Assembly: GCA_001509335.1 (NCBI GenBank) | Contig: LGGY01000008.1 | Location: 1 to 14,488, forward strand | Direction of reading: 5' to 3' | Source of the DNA: Fidelibacterota bacterium 46_43 | GTDB taxonomy: Bacteria; Fidelibacterota; Fidelibacteria; Fidelibacterales; Fidelibacteraceae | Length of the DNA: 14,488 nucleotides | Shown here: positions 13,820 through 14,488 of the stretch, one piece after another | Position numbering within the stretch: position 1 is the stretch's first letter | Layout: each line of letters begins with the position of its first letter | Notes under the pieces: generated by a model | Database searches by the model: none | Seen by the model: only the letters and a program-made list of their open reading frames with translations | What the model was told of the DNA's origin: nothing | Program-made: the position numbers and the translations under genes

Positions 13820-14203
13820 ATGAAAAAAGCGATGTGGTTTTTCAGGATTTTTATGTGTTTTATGATTTTCTTTACGATGCTGCCGGCTCAGGATGATTTT
13901 GACGCTCTTTTTGGGGTCGAAGAGGAAGATCCTTTGTTTAGTGCGGATACACTGACGGCCGGTGAAGAACCGGTTGATGATCTGAATCTCTTTTTGGGTG
14001 GGGAAACAATGGAAAGCGCAGATGACCTGTTTCTTTTTCCGGAAGAGGGGGTGGATAAACCGTCTGAACAACCTGTAGAGACAGTCCCTGCCCAAAGCAA
14101 ACAGATTCAGACAGGGGAGAAACGGAGTTTTATTGTGTCTGTGGGTGCCGTTTCACCTACCCTGGTAAGTGTGGAGCTGATTCGTCGGTGGATTTTCGTA
14201 TGA
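13820..14203 (+). CDS. exported protein with acidic repeat linker, N-terminal part (apparent frameshift)
   Basis: I do not recognise a named family. The ORF opens with a signal peptide (MKKAMWFFRIFMCFMIFFTM, then LPA, cleaved before Q24). An acidic linker (25-95) follows, with repeated motifs DDFDALF (25-31), EEDPLF (35-40), DDLNLF (53-58) and DDLFLF (68-72). At about residue 100 (EKRSFIVSVGAVSPTLVSV) beta-strand-like sequence begins. The frame then turns into ELIRRWIFV and stops. If one base is added at the GTGG of 14171-14174, the chain reads on as GADSSVDFRMSARLP and continues as barrel-like sequence to the window end. So this is probably one outer-membrane protein split by a one-base deletion, real or from sequencing. 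The ATG at 13820 has no clear Shine-Dalgarno sequence; it is the first in-frame start that gives a signal peptide. Confidence 0.6.
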   Translation: MKKAMWFFRIFMCFMIFFTMLPAQDDFDALFGVEEEDPLFSADTLTAGEEPVDDLNLFLGGETMESADDLFLFPEEGVDKPSEQPVETVPAQSKQIQTGEKRSFIVSVGAVSPTLVSVELIRRWIFV

Positions 14204-14488
14204 GCGCCCGTCTGCCCATCCTTCTGTTTAAAAAGGTCCATGCCGGTGTGGATATTTCCACCTTCCGCTTTGAAAATTCCCTCCCTCAGGGGCGACTCTA
14301 TTCCGGTGTTGCGGCTTTTTTGAGCTTTGAACGGCCTTTTCATCCGGGAATGCTTGGTGTTGGTGCAGGGATTATCAGGGATGCTCCGGGTTTTTACCTG
14401 GAACAGAGTTACGGACTTACGAAGGGAAAACGTTTTCCCATCCAGGCCGGTGCCCGGATGATTTTTACTTCGGATATTCTGGGAAATG
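14200..14488 (+). CDS. beta-barrel-like continuation of the preceding protein (other frame, partial)
   Basis: This frame stays open to the window edge for 96 codons and reads MSARLPILLFKKVHAGVDIS, then Gly/aromatic-alternating strands such as GRLYSGVAAFLSFERPFH, MLGVGAGIIRDAPGFYLEQS and FPIQAGARMIFTSDI. These are typical of an outer-membrane barrel or PorV-like strand set, and no signal peptide is present. Its ATG overlaps the preceding stop (ATGA), but the codons just before it (GADSSVDFR) also look like the same barrel, so it is best read as the second part of the same protein after a frameshift. The 3' end is outside the window. Family unknown. Confidence 0.55.
   Translation, partial: MSARLPILLFKKVHAGVDISTFRFENSLPQGRLYSGVAAFLSFERPFHPGMLGVGAGIIRDAPGFYLEQSYGLTKGKRFPIQAGARMIFTSDILGN

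Noticed and set aside
13785..13823. 12-codon ORF (MFPPNQYMDYTP) overlapping the next start as ATGA
   Set aside because: It looks like a coupled leader peptide, but its GAGGAG is about 15 nt away and the peptide has no regulatory-type codon run; chance is more likely.

Overview
The window looks like a chromosomal segment from a Gram-negative, probably anaerobic bacterium. A heptosyltransferase-type glycosyltransferase, two exported proteins with signal peptides and an outer-membrane beta-barrel point to a two-membrane cell. A complete Rnf complex with an iron-sulfur-rich long RnfB points to ferredoxin-based, low-potential metabolism. Both exported proteins would begin with Gln after signal-peptidase cleavage, a pattern common in the Bacteroidota and the wider FCB group. 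Lineages such as Marinimicrobia, Caldithrix/KSB1 or Cloacimonadota would fit, but this assignment is inference.

Region 1 (1-4198, + strand) is a tightly packed cell-surface glycan operon. It holds a GT4 glycosyltransferase, a GT9 heptosyltransferase broken into two reading frames at about 1400, an ATP-grasp enzyme, and a TagB/TagF-like (CDP-glycerol) glycerophosphotransferase. All joints overlap or lie 2 nt apart, so these genes are probably co-transcribed and act on one LPS, capsule or phospho-polymer product.

Region 2 (4199-4686) is a 488-bp convergent intergenic stretch with no credible gene. It holds a four-unit array of mini-hairpins each ending in TTCAA, a GC-rich island flanked by an 8-bp inverted repeat, and short degenerate tandem repeats. 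It reads like a repeat or mobile-element relic.

Region 3 (10427 down to 4687, - strand) is an rnf operon in the order rnfC-D-G-E-A-[70-aa ORF]-B-rseC-like. It would encode the membrane ferredoxin:NAD+ oxidoreductase that couples electron transfer to Na+ or H+ export. Its most unusual part is the 70-aa membrane protein between rnfA and rnfB. This aligns without gaps to the RnfB N-terminal helix and then carries a CxxCGxxGC motif, so it looks like a 'mini-RnfB' subunit or maturation factor. The RseC-like protein at the end of the operon contains no cysteine.

Region 4 (10668-13685, + strand, divergent from rnf) is a coupled trio: a YhaM-type OB-HD 3'-5' exoribonuclease, an ECF-transporter S-component-like membrane protein, and an outer-membrane barrel with a TonB-receptor-like C-terminus but no plug. 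The last two suggest an uptake pair for an unidentified small molecule.

Region 5 (13820-14488, + strand) is the start of another exported protein. It has a signal peptide, an acidic linker with repeated DD-x-LF motifs and then beta-barrel-like sequence, with an apparent frameshift near 14173. It runs off the window.
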